A DNA stretch of 64,000 nucleotides from Vibrio nereis NBRC 15637. Lineage in GTDB: Bacteria; Pseudomonadota; Gammaproteobacteria; Enterobacterales; Vibrionaceae. Each line of letters starts with the position of its first letter. Position 1 is the stretch's first letter. A program made the translations under genes and the position numbers. Positions 29,903-39,128 of this stretch are shown piece after piece. The DNA lies in the NCBI RefSeq assembly GCF_001591105.1, contig NZ_BCUD01000001.1, forward strand, positions 372,001 through 436,000. The letters run 5' to 3'. The notes below the pieces were generated by a model, which made no database searches, had not been told where the DNA came from, and worked only from the letters and a program-made list of their open reading frames with translations.

Positions 29903-30100
29903 CTAGGGTCTGTGTGATGTTTTATCTGGATCTGAAGACGAAGGGTCGGATTCAGATGGGTAGATTCCCATTAAATCTTCCGCGTTTTGTAGCCAGTCAG
30001 GGTGCCAGTAGTAGGGTTGGCTACCCGCAGGGTGATCCCAATCCATCACTTTTTCGTGCCTGCCACAGTATGACAGGTCATCAAGTCTGAATACTTTCAT
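29903..30100 (-). CDS. Small protein A of a tandem pair, QPYYWHPDWL motif
   Basis: 65 residues from the ATG at 30100, which has a GAGGAG site 9 bases upstream. The protein starts MKVFRLDDLSY and contains WDHPAGSQPYYWHPDWL followed by AEDLMGI. The core is very rich in W, Y, H, P and D. Its first 46 residues are identical to the neighbouring gene product at 31 positions, so the two are paralogues by tandem duplication. The C-terminus (about 19 residues) is a low-complexity SDP/S tail. No signal peptide. I know no characterised homologue. Confidence 0.7.
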   Translation of the reverse strand: MKVFRLDDLSYCGRHEKVMDWDHPAGSQPYYWHPDWLQNAEDLMGIYPSESDPSSSDPDKTSHRP

Positions 30101-30209
30101 AACTTGTCTCCTCACTAAAATACCACTCTTAGTGACATCTTTAAGTATGGCGTATTGAGTGAGTTATTGCTTGTTATGAAACGCGGTAAATTGGTGGTAT
30201 TAGATTCGG

Positions 30210-30449
30210 TTACTTCTGCTGTTTGCTATTCAACTCATCAACAATGGCCTGTTTCGCATGTTCGATAGTGGGGGATTCCCCTTCTTTCAGATCCAATTCT
30301 TTTCGGCCGTGAATGCCCATGAGATCTTCTGCTACATGTAACCAATCAGGATGCCAATAGTAGGGTTGTTGACCTTGCGGGTGATCCCAGCTGTGCACAC
30401 CATCCTGAACGCCGTTGTAGTTGAGATCTTCTATCTTGAATACTTTCAT
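30210..30449 (-). CDS. Small protein B of a tandem pair, QPYYWHPDWL motif
   Basis: 79 residues from the ATG at 30449 with AGGGA 8 bases upstream. It starts MKVFKIEDLNY and shares the core WDHPQGQQPYYWHPDWL and AEDLMGI with protein A. The C-terminal extension (KQAIVDELNSKQQK) is a charged probable helix and differs from A. It lies upstream of protein A on the same strand with 109 bases between. Histidines and aspartates in fixed positions could bind metal, but nothing proves it. Confidence 0.72.
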   Translation of the reverse strand: MKVFKIEDLNYNGVQDGVHSWDHPQGQQPYYWHPDWLHVAEDLMGIHGRKELDLKEGESPTIEHAKQAIVDELNSKQQK

Positions 30450-30525
30450 TTTGCTTTCCCTAAACACTATAAACACCTTTAAAATTAGTAGATAAAGTTA
30501 GGTTGTTCCAATGAATAGAGATATA

Positions 30526-30555
30526 AAAAAGCCTCCAATGAAGGAGGCTTTTCTT
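30526..30555 (-). terminator. Terminator after asnS
   Basis: The stem AAAAGCCTCC / GGAGGCTTTT is followed by a T run on the minus strand, 16 bases past the asnS stop. Confidence 0.85.
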
Positions 30556-30570
30556 TCAAGCTAACTGCAA

Positions 30571-31971
30571 TTAGAAGTTTGCAGAGCGTGGTGTACGTGG
30601 GAACGGAATTACGTCACGTACGTTACCCATACCTGTTACGTATGAAACTAGACGTTCAAAGCCCAGACCGAAACCAGAGTGAGGTACTGTGCCGTAACGA
30701 CGTAGGTCGCGATACCAGCCCATGTGCTCAGGTTCAATACCCATTTCGCGCATACGCTCATCTAGGACGTCTAGACGTTCTTCACGTTGAGAACCACCGA
30801 TAATTTCGCCGATACCCGGTGCAAGAACATCCATCGCCGCAACAGTCTTACCGTCATCGTTCATACGCATGTAGAATGCTTTGATGTCTTTCGGGTAGTT
30901 CTTAACGATTACAGGTGCTTTGAAGTGTTCTTCTGCTAGGTAACGTTCGTGCTCAGAAGACATATCGATACCCCACTCAACTGGGAACTCGAACTCGCGA
31001 CCAGAATCTAGAAGAATTTGGATTGCGTCCGTGTAGTCTACTTGAGCAAAGTCAGAAGCAACAAACTGTTCTAGGCGAGTGATCGCTTCTTTGTCGATTC
31101 GTTGTGCAAAGAATTCTAGGTCGTCACGACGCTCTTCCAGTACTGCTTTGAACACGTACTTAAGCATATCTTCAGACAGTTTTGCTACGTCATCTAGGTC
31201 TGCGAATGCAACTTCAGGTTCAACCATCCAGAATTCCGCTAGATGGCGGCTGGTGTTTGAATTTTCAGCGCGGAAAGTCGGGCCGAACGTGTAAACCTTG
31301 CTAAGAGCACAAGCGTACGTTTCTGCGTTCAGCTGACCTGATACAGTAAGGAAAGTCTCTTTACCGAAGAAATCTTCGTTGTAATCCACTTTGCCTTCTT
31401 CTGTGCGAGGTAGGTTTTCCATGTCTAGCGTTGAAACGCGGAACATTTCACCAGCGCCTTCACAGTCAGATGCTGTGATAAGCGGTGCAGACACCCAAAA
31501 GTAGCCTTGTTCGTGGTAGAAACGGTGGATGGCTTGTGACAGACAGTTACGAACACGCGCGACTGCACCAATTACGTTAGTACGTGGACGTAGGTGGGCA
31601 ACTTCACGTAAATACTCAATTGAGTGACGAGTTTTCGCCATTGGGTAAGTATCTGCATCTTCAACCCAACCAACAACTTTAACGTCAGTTGCGGCAAGCT
31701 CAAAGTCTTGACCTTTTGCTGGAGATTCAACAACTTTACCAGTAACTTCAACTGAACAGCCTGTGGTTAGCTTTAGTACTTCGTCGTTGTAATTATTTAA
31801 ATTATTTGGGACCACGGCCTGAATCGGGTCGAAACAAGAGCCGTCATAGATGGCAAGGAAAGAAATTCCAGCTTTGGAATCACGACGTGTACGGATCCAG
31901 CCTCGAACAGTAACTTCACTGTCTACTGCCAGCTTACCGCTTAGTACGTCATTTACAGGCGCGTAAGTCAT
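30571..31971 (-). CDS. asnS: Asparaginyl-tRNA synthetase
   Basis: A 466-residue class II synthetase that charges tRNA-Asn. The N-terminal OB-fold (about 1-110, with [19 protein letters not shown]) binds the anticodon. The catalytic domain has motif 2 ([20 protein letters not shown]) and motif 3 ([10 protein letters not shown]) near the C-terminus. It is full length and transcribed alone. About 30 bases before the ATG there is a nested hairpin that may affect its expression. Confidence 0.97.
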   Translation of the reverse strand: MTYAPVNDVLSGKLAVDSEVTVRGWIRTRRDSKAGISFLAIYDGSCFDPIQAVVPNNLNNYNDEVLKLTTGCSVEVTGKVVESPAKGQDFELAATDVKVVGWVEDADTYPMAKTRHSIEYLREVAHLRPRTNVIGAVARVRNCLSQAIHRFYHEQGYFWVSAPLITASDCEGAGEMFRVSTLDMENLPRTEEGKVDYNEDFFGKETFLTVSGQLNAETYACALSKVYTFGPTFRAENSNTSRHLAEFWMVEPEVAFADLDDVAKLSEDMLKYVFKAVLEERRDDLEFFAQRIDKEAITRLEQFVASDFAQVDYTDAIQILLDSGREFEFPVEWGIDMSSEHERYLAEEHFKAPVIVKNYPKDIKAFYMRMNDDGKTVAAMDVLAPGIGEIIGGSQREERLDVLDERMREMGIEPEHMGWYRDLRRYGTVPHSGFGLGFERLVSYVTGMGNVRDVIPFPRTPRSANF

Positions 31972-32002
31972 GTTTTAAATATTCTCCATTGAGTAAAAAT
32001 TC

Positions 32003-32054
32003 AACCCAATGTTTTGTAAGGCTCACTGAATGAATAATGAGCAAACACTGGGTT
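32003..32054 (-). promoter_or_regulatory. Nested inverted repeat in the asnS leader
   Basis: An outer stem AACCCA-TGTTT / AAACA-TGGGTT and an inner stem GCTCA / TGAGC can form one long hairpin between 32003 and 32054, about 30-80 bases upstream of the asnS start. It has no T run and is not a plain terminator. I do not recognise it as a known riboswitch. Confidence 0.4.
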
Positions 32055-32153
32055 GGGTAGAATTCTACATATTCAACGGAACATATTACCTTTCAATTAA
32101 TATGCTTCAACCTTTAATTCTCGATTCGGCGTATAAAAACCACTCAAATCGGC

Positions 32154-33767
32154 TTATTTCTTCTGAGAAAGTGAGAACTGATTGATAAGTGATTCCAAAT
32201 GCTCAGAAAGCTGCTCAAGATTCATACTGATATCACGTGTCTGCGCGGCTGATTGAGAGGTGTTATCCGCATGCTGTGTGATGATTTCTACTTTATGTTG
32301 CACATCTTGGCTAATCAAAGTGGTATTGCTCGTTTGCTGCTGGATATTTTCCGCATGCTGCAATGCTTGTTGCATTTCGCTTACTACATCTGACATCGCA
32401 GTGGATAAAGCTTCGATTTCATTTGAACGCTGGTGTGCGGTATCACAAACGTTATCGACTGATTTGAGTGATGTTTCGCTGTCTTTCTGGAATTGGGAAA
32501 TGATGCTCTCAATGCTTCCGGTTGCTTCAGACGTTCGGCTCGCAAGCTGGCGTACTTCATCTGCAACAACAGCAAACCCTCTGCCTTGTTCACCTGCTCG
32601 AGCTGCTTCAATGGCGGCATTCAGGGCGAGCAAGTTGGTTTGTTCTGCTATTCCTTTGATGACTTCCAAAATCGTTGATACTTCTGCTGTTTGCTGGTTA
32701 AGGTCGACGATATTGCCTTTGACCTGCTCAATGTCTGTGACTAGGTTTTTAATCTCAGAGCTGGCGCTATGAGCTTGGCAAGCGCTTTGTTCTGCGACAC
32801 TGGTTGTGTGTTTAATTAAACCTGACGCGTCTTCGGTTGCTTGCTCAACTTGCAGTTGCTGAGATTGCATCTGTTCAATGTTGGTTTGTACATCAGAGGT
32901 TTCTTTTTGTTGATTGTGCGCAGCTTGATCCGTCACCATCGCGACATTGGTTAACTGTGCTGCCGAATGAGTTAGGTCGTGCGAGGTATTTTGCACTTGT
33001 TGAAGGCTATCACTTACCGTACCCATAAAGGAGTTAATCGCGATGGCTAATTGGCCAATTTCATCTTTATTTTTGTGTTCGAGTCTTTGAGATAAATCTT
33101 TACTTTCGCTCACACTCTGCATATAGCTTGAGGTTTGTTGAATTGGGCGAACAATGAATTTTCGGATCAGGAGTAGGGTAACCAGAAAACCAATTAAGCC
33201 TAATGTTGCCATGATAGACACCGCGATAAATGTGCGTTGGCTAATCATGCTGTTCACGTGCGATAAGTTGTATTCCAAACGGATAGCACCTAAAACTTCG
33301 CCTTCGGGAGCCATATGGCAAGAAACACAGTTTGTACCGCGGTAGTTTTCACTTGATTTCATCGGTAGGGCGACAACCAAGCCTTTACCCCAATCAGCTT
33401 GAATGGGTTCGATAATAAGCTCGCCGTTGAGTGCGCGTCGGTCTATCTCATCAGTGGGTTTTTGGTTCTCTTGACCAGGACCGTAGAGCTTACTGACTGC
33501 ATCAGCTCGAAGGACTTTAACTTGCTCGATACCATCCTGCGCAAGTGCTTTTTGTCGCAATGTTTCTTTTTGCGCCATGGTGCCAGTTAGCATCATCATG
33601 TTGAGGCTATCAAAATAGTTACTTGCTTTGTCATGGAGTTGTTCACTAAGAACGGAATTCATTAACTCTTTTTGTTGCCAGTATTGATACGCGGTAGAGG
33701 AAGCCAGTACCAGAGAGAATACAGTGACGAGAGTCACCAGCAACTTCGCAGTAATCGTTGAGCTCAT
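32154..33767 (-). CDS. Methyl-accepting chemotaxis protein with a periplasmic CxxCH haem motif
   Basis: 537 residues from the ATG at 33767; an in-frame TTG upstream is less likely. Order: membrane segment 1 (about 8-28), periplasmic sensor domain (about 30-180), membrane segment 2 ([19 protein letters not shown]), HAMP domain, and a long cytoplasmic coiled coil with the conserved tip [20 protein letters not shown]. The sensor domain carries C147-V-S-C150-H151 (33315-33329), a c-type haem-binding motif, in the text [17 protein letters not shown]. This suggests a haem-based redox, oxygen or NO chemoreceptor, related to haem sensor domains of the DUF3365 type. No che genes are nearby. Confidence 0.88.
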   Translation of the reverse strand: MSSTITAKLLVTLVTVFSLVLASSTAYQYWQQKELMNSVLSEQLHDKASNYFDSLNMMMLTGTMAQKETLRQKALAQDGIEQVKVLRADAVSKLYGPGQENQKPTDEIDRRALNGELIIEPIQADWGKGLVVALPMKSSENYRGTNCVSCHMAPEGEVLGAIRLEYNLSHVNSMISQRTFIAVSIMATLGLIGFLVTLLLIRKFIVRPIQQTSSYMQSVSESKDLSQRLEHKNKDEIGQLAIAINSFMGTVSDSLQQVQNTSHDLTHSAAQLTNVAMVTDQAAHNQQKETSDVQTNIEQMQSQQLQVEQATEDASGLIKHTTSVAEQSACQAHSASSEIKNLVTDIEQVKGNIVDLNQQTAEVSTILEVIKGIAEQTNLLALNAAIEAARAGEQGRGFAVVADEVRQLASRTSEATGSIESIISQFQKDSETSLKSVDNVCDTAHQRSNEIEALSTAMSDVVSEMQQALQHAENIQQQTSNTTLISQDVQHKVEIITQHADNTSQSAAQTRDISMNLEQLSEHLESLINQFSLSQKK

Positions 33768-34048
33768 ATGTAAATACTTAGATTTTATAATTGGAATAAA
33801 CGTCAAAATGATGTCTGAATTCTAATACAACTCAAGGTGTTGAGATATGTTATGTGACCACAAGCTAAGTGTGGGTTAGGTAAATGTGACGTAAAGCGTC
33901 TGTTAACGTTTATTTGACGAAGTGACGTTTTTCCGGCGTGCTGTGCGGTTTAAAGCGCGATTACTTGCTATTTTAAGCTCTGAGATGCTTGTCACACTTA
34001 GTGTATTTCCTTAGTATTGCCTGTCTTTCTTAAAGCCCGAGAATCAAA

Positions 34049-34417
34049 ATGAGAACTGAACTTTACAAGGAATTCATGTTTGAAGCTGCACACCGCTTGC
34101 CGCATGTTCCTGAAGGTCACAAATGTGGTCGTCTACATGGTCACTCTTTCTTAGTTCGCCTGTATGTAGAAGGTGAAGTTGATCCACACACAGGGTGGGT
34201 GATCGACTTCTCTGAGATCAAAACAGCGTTCAAGCCTATTTATGACCGTCTAGACCACTATTATTTGAATGATATTGAAGGTTTAGAAAATCCAACCAGC
34301 GAAGTACTAGCAAAGTGGATTTGGCAACAGCTTAAGCCAGGTCTGCCACTGTTGAGTAAAGTGGAAATCAAAGAGACATGTACAGCTGGCTGTATTTATA
34401 AGGGCGAAGAAGAGTAA
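34049..34417 (+). CDS. queD: 6-carboxytetrahydropterin synthase (queuosine pathway)
   Basis: A 122-residue PTPS-family enzyme that makes 6-carboxy-5,6,7,8-tetrahydropterin from dihydroneopterin triphosphate, an early step to queuosine in tRNA. The zinc ligands H15, H30 and H32 (AAHRLPH and RLHGHSF) and the catalytic C26 (HKCGRLHG) are visible, and so is the C-terminal [12 protein letters not shown]. It is a single gene with its own terminator; the other que genes are not in the window. Confidence 0.93.
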   Translation: MRTELYKEFMFEAAHRLPHVPEGHKCGRLHGHSFLVRLYVEGEVDPHTGWVIDFSEIKTAFKPIYDRLDHYYLNDIEGLENPTSEVLAKWIWQQLKPGLPLLSKVEIKETCTAGCIYKGEEE

Positions 34418-34435
34418 ACAAACTCTTGGAACTCG

Positions 34436-34465
34436 AAAGCGAAGCAAAACAGCTTCGCTTTTTTG
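34436..34465 (+). terminator. Terminator after queD
   Basis: The 10-base stem AAAGCGAAGC / GCTTCGCTTT with a 6-base loop is followed by a T run. Confidence 0.88.
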
Positions 34466-34661
34466 TTTAGCAATACAAGTAACGACAACGTGAAGTAGGA
34501 TTGTAAACCACTGGTTTTGTCTCGATCTCCTGGTTAATAAATCTACATTAGTAAATAATTGTCAAATTTTGTCATTGCATTCCCCGAATCAATAGATAAT
34601 ATGATTTGGCCTCGGTTATGAGAGGTGAGTCGCACAAAGTATGCTTCTCAGTTTATATGGA
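34466..34661. other. Non-coding stretch after queD
   Basis: About 200 AT-rich bases without a supported gene. TGTAAACCACTGGTTTTGT at 34502 faintly resembles a TyrR half-site pair but is over 400 bases from the permease start. Nothing else is recognisable. Confidence 0.4.
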
Positions 34662-34865
34662 TTATTTCACAACATCGGACAATATAATGATATTAAAAAT
34701 TACGACGCCAATTATTGAACCGACCGAAGGGTCGCCACATTCAGTACTTGCTACACAACATTTCTCTTCTCTCTCTTCTGAAAGCTTATCTTTCTGCACC
34801 TCCGCTTCTTTTCGTTCGTTTAATTTTAAAGCTCGCTGTTCGTATTTCTTTTGATTGTTAGCCAT
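34662..34865 (-). CDS. Possible small charged protein with C-terminal hydrophobic segment
   Basis: A 67-residue minus-strand ORF starting MANNQKKYEQRALKLNERK. The first half is rich in K, E and R, as in a real helical protein, then comes KCCVASTECG and a hydrophobic end IIGVVIFNIIIL. The overlapping plus-strand ORF has the Ser/Phe-rich look of an antisense shadow. There is no clear ribosome site, so support is limited. It would be divergent from the permease gene. Confidence 0.4.
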   Translation of the reverse strand: MANNQKKYEQRALKLNERKEAEVQKDKLSEEREEKCCVASTECGDPSVGSIIGVVIFNIIILSDVVK

Positions 34866-34921
34866 CGCGCTAGGCACACGCGCATCTCAATCTTTACTCA
34901 TCAAATATAGAATTCGAAAAT

Positions 34922-36076
34922 ATGAACACAAAACTCTTAGGTAGCTCCCTAATTATTTCCGGTACAGCGCTGGGCGCTGGCATGCTCGCAATCCCGATGG
35001 TTCTGGCCCAGTTTGGGCTTTGGTACGGGGCTTTGCTGATGATTTTTATATGCTTCGGAACAACCTACGCAGCGTTGTTATTGCTTGAAGCGACCATCAA
35101 ATCAGGAGGAGGGCTAGGGCTAAACTCGATTGCACGCAAAACTCTAGGGAAGGGTGGACAGCTCGTTTCAAATGCACTTCTTTATGCGTTGCTTATTTGT
35201 CTGTTGATGGCGTACATTCTGGGCGCTGCCGATCTGGTTAACCAACTGGCGCAGAAATTTGGTGTGGATTTAACCAACTATCAAAGTCAAATTGGATTTA
35301 CTCTACTGTCTGGCATTTTGATTGCTGCTGGTACAGGGGTGATAGATAAGTTAAACCGTGCGCTATTTTTCATCATGATAGCAAGCCTTTCAGCGACGTT
35401 GCTCTTCCTTTTGCCTGACTTTAGTAGCAATAATCTGGCTCGCGTCATTAATGATGACCACTTTGCACTAATTAAAACCAGTGCGGTACTATTTACTAGT
35501 TTTGGCTTTATGGTCGTGATCCCATCACTGGTGTCTTACAACAAAGAAGCAACTGATAAGCAATTGCGTAATATGGTTATTGTTGGTTCGTTGATCCCTC
35601 TTGCTTGCTACTTGTGCTGGTTATTTGCAGTAGTAGGTAATTTAAACCCAGAGCAGTTGGTTGCACTAAAAGGCATCAGCGATTTAATCGCAGCATTCGA
35701 ACATCACTCAAGCTGGTTTGCCTCTTTGCTGTCAGTGTTTACAGGTTTAGCATTGTTGACGTCGTTCTTTGGGGTAGCAATGTCTCTATACAACCAAAAC
35801 CGTGACATGTTTAACCAGAACCGATTAGTGACTTACGTGATCACTTTCATTCTACCGTTGATCGGCGCATTGTTTGCGGCAGACAAATTCCTGTCTGTAT
35901 TGGCATATGCGGGCATTATTTTGGTGTTGTTAGCCATCTTTGTTCCATTAGCCATGGTTTATAAATTAAGACTGGCAGGGACAGAGTCAGAGCGTTATAC
36001 CACTGAAGGAGGCACAATGATGTTGCTGTTCTCATTGTTGTTTGGTGGATTCTTGCTGGCGTCTCAAGTTATTTAG
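34922..36076 (+). CDS. Aromatic amino acid permease (TyrP/Mtr type, HAAAP family)
   Basis: A 384-residue inner-membrane proton symporter with about eleven membrane segments. The start LLGSSLIISGTALGAGMLAIP is the hallmark of the tyrosine/tryptophan permeases TyrP and Mtr. Later segments include LFTSFGFMVVIPSLVSYN and SFFGVAMSLYNQNRDMF. The exact substrate (Tyr or Trp) is not decidable by eye. It stands alone with a terminator downstream. TyrR control is plausible because tyrR lies 10 kb away, but I found no convincing TyrR box. Confidence 0.87.
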   Translation: MNTKLLGSSLIISGTALGAGMLAIPMVLAQFGLWYGALLMIFICFGTTYAALLLLEATIKSGGGLGLNSIARKTLGKGGQLVSNALLYALLICLLMAYILGAADLVNQLAQKFGVDLTNYQSQIGFTLLSGILIAAGTGVIDKLNRALFFIMIASLSATLLFLLPDFSSNNLARVINDDHFALIKTSAVLFTSFGFMVVIPSLVSYNKEATDKQLRNMVIVGSLIPLACYLCWLFAVVGNLNPEQLVALKGISDLIAAFEHHSSWFASLLSVFTGLALLTSFFGVAMSLYNQNRDMFNQNRLVTYVITFILPLIGALFAADKFLSVLAYAGIILVLLAIFVPLAMVYKLRLAGTESERYTTEGGTMMLLFSLLFGGFLLASQVI

Positions 36077-36092
36077 GTTTCTCTATTACGAA

Positions 36093-36122
36093 AAAGCCCG
36101 AGCTTAGTGCTCGGGCTTTGTT
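36093..36122. terminator. Bidirectional terminator, permease / sdaA
   Basis: The 11-base perfect stem AAAGCCCGAGC / GCTCGGGCTTT with a 5-base loop lies between convergent genes and is flanked by A and T runs. Confidence 0.85.
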
Positions 36123-36137
36123 ATTCTAAGCAGACAA

Positions 36138-37499
36138 TTAACAGATAACTTTAACAGCCAAACCGCCTTGAGACGTTTCACGGTACTTAGCATTCATGTC
36201 TTTACCTGTTTCTAGCATGGTTTCGATAACCTTATCTAGAGAAACGGTCGGCGCAGAAGAACGGCGTAGAGCCATACGTGTAGAGTTAATTGATTTAACC
36301 GCAGCGATACCGTTACGTTCAATACAAGGCACCTGTACCTGACCAGCAACAGGGTCACACGTTAGACCTAGGTTGTGCTCCATTGCAATTTCCGCAGCCA
36401 TACATACTTGCTCAGGGCTACCACCCATAAGCTCTGCAAGGCCGGCTGCTGCCATAGAACATGCAACGCCCACTTCACCCTGACAACCTACTTCTGCACC
36501 AGAGATAGACGCGTTACGCTTGTAAAGGCCGCCAATTGCACCAGAGGCTGCGAAGTAACGGATGTAGTCTTTCTCTGTTACTGTCTGAATAAACTTATCG
36601 TAGTAAGCTAGAACCGCTGGAATGATGCCACAAGCACCGTTCGTTGGCGCAGTAACCACGCGGCCACCTGCTGCGTTTTCTTCGTTTACAGCGAAAGCAA
36701 ACATGTTTACCCAGTCAACGACTGACATTGGGTCGTTAGACGTTTTTTCTGAAGTCATAAGTTGCTGACGCAGAGCCGCAGCGCGACGAGGAACACGAAG
36801 TGGACCCGGTAAAATGCCTTCTTCGTTCATACCACGTTCCATACATTCAGACATGGTCTTCCAGATGCTAGCAAAGTAATCACGAGTCTTTTCTTCAGAG
36901 TGCAGCTCACGCTCGTTCTTCATTACTAGGGCACTGATAGACAGGCCACTTTCTCGCGTTTGAGCAATAAGCTCTTCCGCCGTAGTGAACGGGTAAGGTA
37001 CTTGAACAGGGCTCTCTACTTCTTTGCCGAAGTTTTCTTCATCAACAATGAATCCGCCGCCGATAGAGTAGTACGTTTTAGAAAATACGTTTTCGTCGCC
37101 GATCCAAGCATGGATCTGCATACCATTTTCGTGAAGTTCTAAGTTGGTCGTATGGAAGTTCATACCACCGTCTTTCGGGAATGATACTGTGTGACAGTTA
37201 TTGTCAACAGGAAGGATTTCTGTTTCTTCTACTTGAGCGATAAAGCCCGGAATAGAGTCAATATCTACTTTTTCAGGGGTATTGCCAGCAAGACCCATGA
37301 TGATAGCGATATCTGTGTGGTGACCTTTCCCTGTCAGTGATAGCGATCCATAGACATCAACGGTGATTTTAGTGATGTCGCACAATTTTCCCATTGCACT
37401 TAATTCATCAATAAACTCTTTACCCGCTTTCATTGGGCCTACAGTGTGTGAGCTTGAAGGACCAACGCCGATTTTAAAGATGTCGAAAACACTAATCAT
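36138..37499 (-). CDS. sdaA: L-serine ammonia-lyase, iron-sulfur type
   Basis: The 453-residue enzyme deaminates L-serine to pyruvate with a [4Fe-4S] cluster. The N-terminal beta domain has [14 protein letters not shown] near residue 13; the alpha domain has the cysteines in [24 protein letters not shown] and [14 protein letters not shown]. SdaA and SdaB are not distinguishable here. It lies downstream of a serine-type transporter gene on the same strand, separated by 87 bases with a hairpin, so uptake and degradation of serine are linked. Confidence 0.93.
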   Translation of the reverse strand: MISVFDIFKIGVGPSSSHTVGPMKAGKEFIDELSAMGKLCDITKITVDVYGSLSLTGKGHHTDIAIIMGLAGNTPEKVDIDSIPGFIAQVEETEILPVDNNCHTVSFPKDGGMNFHTTNLELHENGMQIHAWIGDENVFSKTYYSIGGGFIVDEENFGKEVESPVQVPYPFTTAEELIAQTRESGLSISALVMKNERELHSEEKTRDYFASIWKTMSECMERGMNEEGILPGPLRVPRRAAALRQQLMTSEKTSNDPMSVVDWVNMFAFAVNEENAAGGRVVTAPTNGACGIIPAVLAYYDKFIQTVTEKDYIRYFAASGAIGGLYKRNASISGAEVGCQGEVGVACSMAAAGLAELMGGSPEQVCMAAEIAMEHNLGLTCDPVAGQVQVPCIERNGIAAVKSINSTRMALRRSSAPTVSLDKVIETMLETGKDMNAKYRETSQGGLAVKVIC

Positions 37500-37516
37500 A
37501 TCGATTACCTCAAAAG

Positions 37517-37543
37517 TAAGCCTCCCGAGTGTAGGGAGGCTTA
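37517..37543 (-). terminator. Hairpin between the serine transporter gene and sdaA
   Basis: The 10-base stem TAAGCCTCCC / GGGAGGCTTA lies in the 87-base gap, read on the minus strand from transporter to sdaA. It is followed by only a short T tract, so it may attenuate rather than stop transcription. Confidence 0.55.
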
Positions 37544-37586
37544 TTATTGTCGTTATATTTTTGGTTTAAGCACGTAAATTACGCGA

Positions 37587-38840
37587 TTAAAGAGCGCCGT
37601 AGATTACAGAACTAATCGCCGCAAGACCACATATTGTTGTGAAAACTTGTACAGGCGCAGAAGTTTTGTACTTCGCCATAGCTGGGACTTTCTGCATTGC
37701 AAAAATTGGCATCAAGAATAGGATACCTGCAATCATTGGAGCGCCCATTGTTTCAATCATTCCAAGGATGCTTGGGTTCACAATAGCCACAATCCAAGTA
37801 GTGATAACAATGAACAGCAAAGAGGCTTTTTCAATTTTGCTGATAGGTGCTGCAGAGCGAGATTTGATCAAACCTACAAGACCTTCGTGAGCACCAAGGA
37901 AGTGACCAAAATAGCTTGATGTAATCGCCGCGAATGCCACTAGTGGACCTAAGTAAGAGATCAGCGGAGACTCATGCACGTTCGCAAGGTAAGACAGCAC
38001 AGAGATGTTTTGCTCTTGTGCCATTGCTAGTTGTTCTGGAGATAGAGAAAGAACAACAGAAAATACGAAGAACATAACAAAGCCCATCAGCATCATTGCT
38101 GCGCCAGCAGTGATCGTGTCTGTTTTTTGTACCGCATTCTCACCGTATACACGACGTTGCTCTTTAGAGAACTGAGAAATAATAGGGCTGTGGTTAAAAG
38201 AGAATACGATGATTGGAATCGCTAACCAAACGATAGTTGGCATTGCTGCCCAGTCAGGAGAGCTATCCATCATAGATGTATTCCATTCTGGAATCAGGTA
38301 GAAAGAAAGCGCTAGCAGAATAAATACTAGTGGGTAAACCATTGCAGAAGTGGCTTTTAGCATTAGCTCTTTACCAAACACAACGCCTGCAGTCATCGCC
38401 GCAATAAGCGCACCAGACAGCAACCAGCGAGGAATGGATTCCATACCAACTTGGTTTACCAAGAAGGAGTCTACAGTGTTTGTAATACCAACGCCGTAGA
38501 TAAGAACGATAGGGTAGATAGCAAAAAAGTAAGCGAAAGTGATAAGGTTTGCGCCAGTCTTACCAAAGTGTTCTTCAACAGTGTCAGTGATGTCGGCTTC
38601 AGGATTTTTCGCTGAAAGAACGAAACGAGCCAAAGATTTGTGAGCGAACCAAGTCATTGGTGCTGCGATTAACGCTAGGATGACTAATGGCCAGAAACCA
38701 CCAGCACCGGCTTTGATTGGAAGGAAAAGCACGCCGGCACCGACAGCGGTACCGAATAGTGATAGACACCAAGTGAAGTCTTTGTAAGTAAACTTACTAG
38801 ACGATCGTGCGGTCGTTGCCGCAGAAGTAGTAGTGTTCAT
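37587..38840 (-). CDS. sdaC: Serine/threonine transporter of the HAAAP family (SdaC type)
   Basis: A 417-residue inner-membrane carrier with about eleven membrane segments. LSLFGTAVGAGVLFLPIKAGAG near the N-terminus and SPIISQFSKEQRR in the middle are typical of SdaC and its relatives, which import serine with protons. It is the first gene of a pair with sdaA, the deaminase for the same amino acid, which supports serine as substrate. A large intergenic region with two inverted repeats lies upstream. Confidence 0.88.
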   Translation of the reverse strand: MNTTTSAATTARSSSKFTYKDFTWCLSLFGTAVGAGVLFLPIKAGAGGFWPLVILALIAAPMTWFAHKSLARFVLSAKNPEADITDTVEEHFGKTGANLITFAYFFAIYPIVLIYGVGITNTVDSFLVNQVGMESIPRWLLSGALIAAMTAGVVFGKELMLKATSAMVYPLVFILLALSFYLIPEWNTSMMDSSPDWAAMPTIVWLAIPIIVFSFNHSPIISQFSKEQRRVYGENAVQKTDTITAGAAMMLMGFVMFFVFSVVLSLSPEQLAMAQEQNISVLSYLANVHESPLISYLGPLVAFAAITSSYFGHFLGAHEGLVGLIKSRSAAPISKIEKASLLFIVITTWIVAIVNPSILGMIETMGAPMIAGILFLMPIFAMQKVPAMAKYKTSAPVQVFTTICGLAAISSVIYGAL

Positions 38841-39023
38841 TTTGTGATACTCATTTTTGGGAACAGGAAATAAGTCGGCCGCAATTCTGCATAAAAATCT
38901 GCATCTACATATAGATCTAAATCACGAATTGGGTTGGTGCTTTACATGATATTGCAAAAATATGTGTATTGTCACGAAAATGACGTGCTACGGGCGAGCT
39001 TTAATAATGGTTTTGATTAGATT

Positions 39024-39068
39024 TTCTAATTTTATGGCAACAAAATTAGAACTTTTTCACAATGTGAA
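39024..39068. repeat. Two adjacent inverted repeats upstream of sdaC
   Basis: TTCTAATTTT (39024-39033) and AAAATTAGAA (39042-39051) are perfect 10-base arms around ATGGCAAC. Five bases further on, TTCACA / TGTGAA surround one A (39056-39068). They lie about 185-230 bases before the sdaC ATG and about 60 bases past the nudL stop, so they may be operators for sdaC or part of a nudL 3' hairpin. Confidence 0.5.
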
Positions 39069-39128
39069 TGGTTTTTATTGAGTTAATTGAAATCAACTGG
39101 TGTTTTTTAAAGCCATAAAAGAAGCTGG

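Noticed and set aside
32260..32772. 170-codon plus-strand ORF inside the chemoreceptor gene
   Set aside because: Antisense to the conserved signalling domain; its Cys/Ser/Leu-rich composition is a mirror of the Gln/Ala/Glu coiled coil.
34502..34520. TGTAAACCACTGGTTTTGT as a TyrR box for the aromatic permease
   Set aside because: Only the left half fits and it lies about 400 bases before the permease start.
39056..39068. TTCACAATGTGAA as a CRP site
   Set aside because: CRP sites read TGTGA N6 TCACA; here the half-sites are in the opposite order with a one-base spacer.
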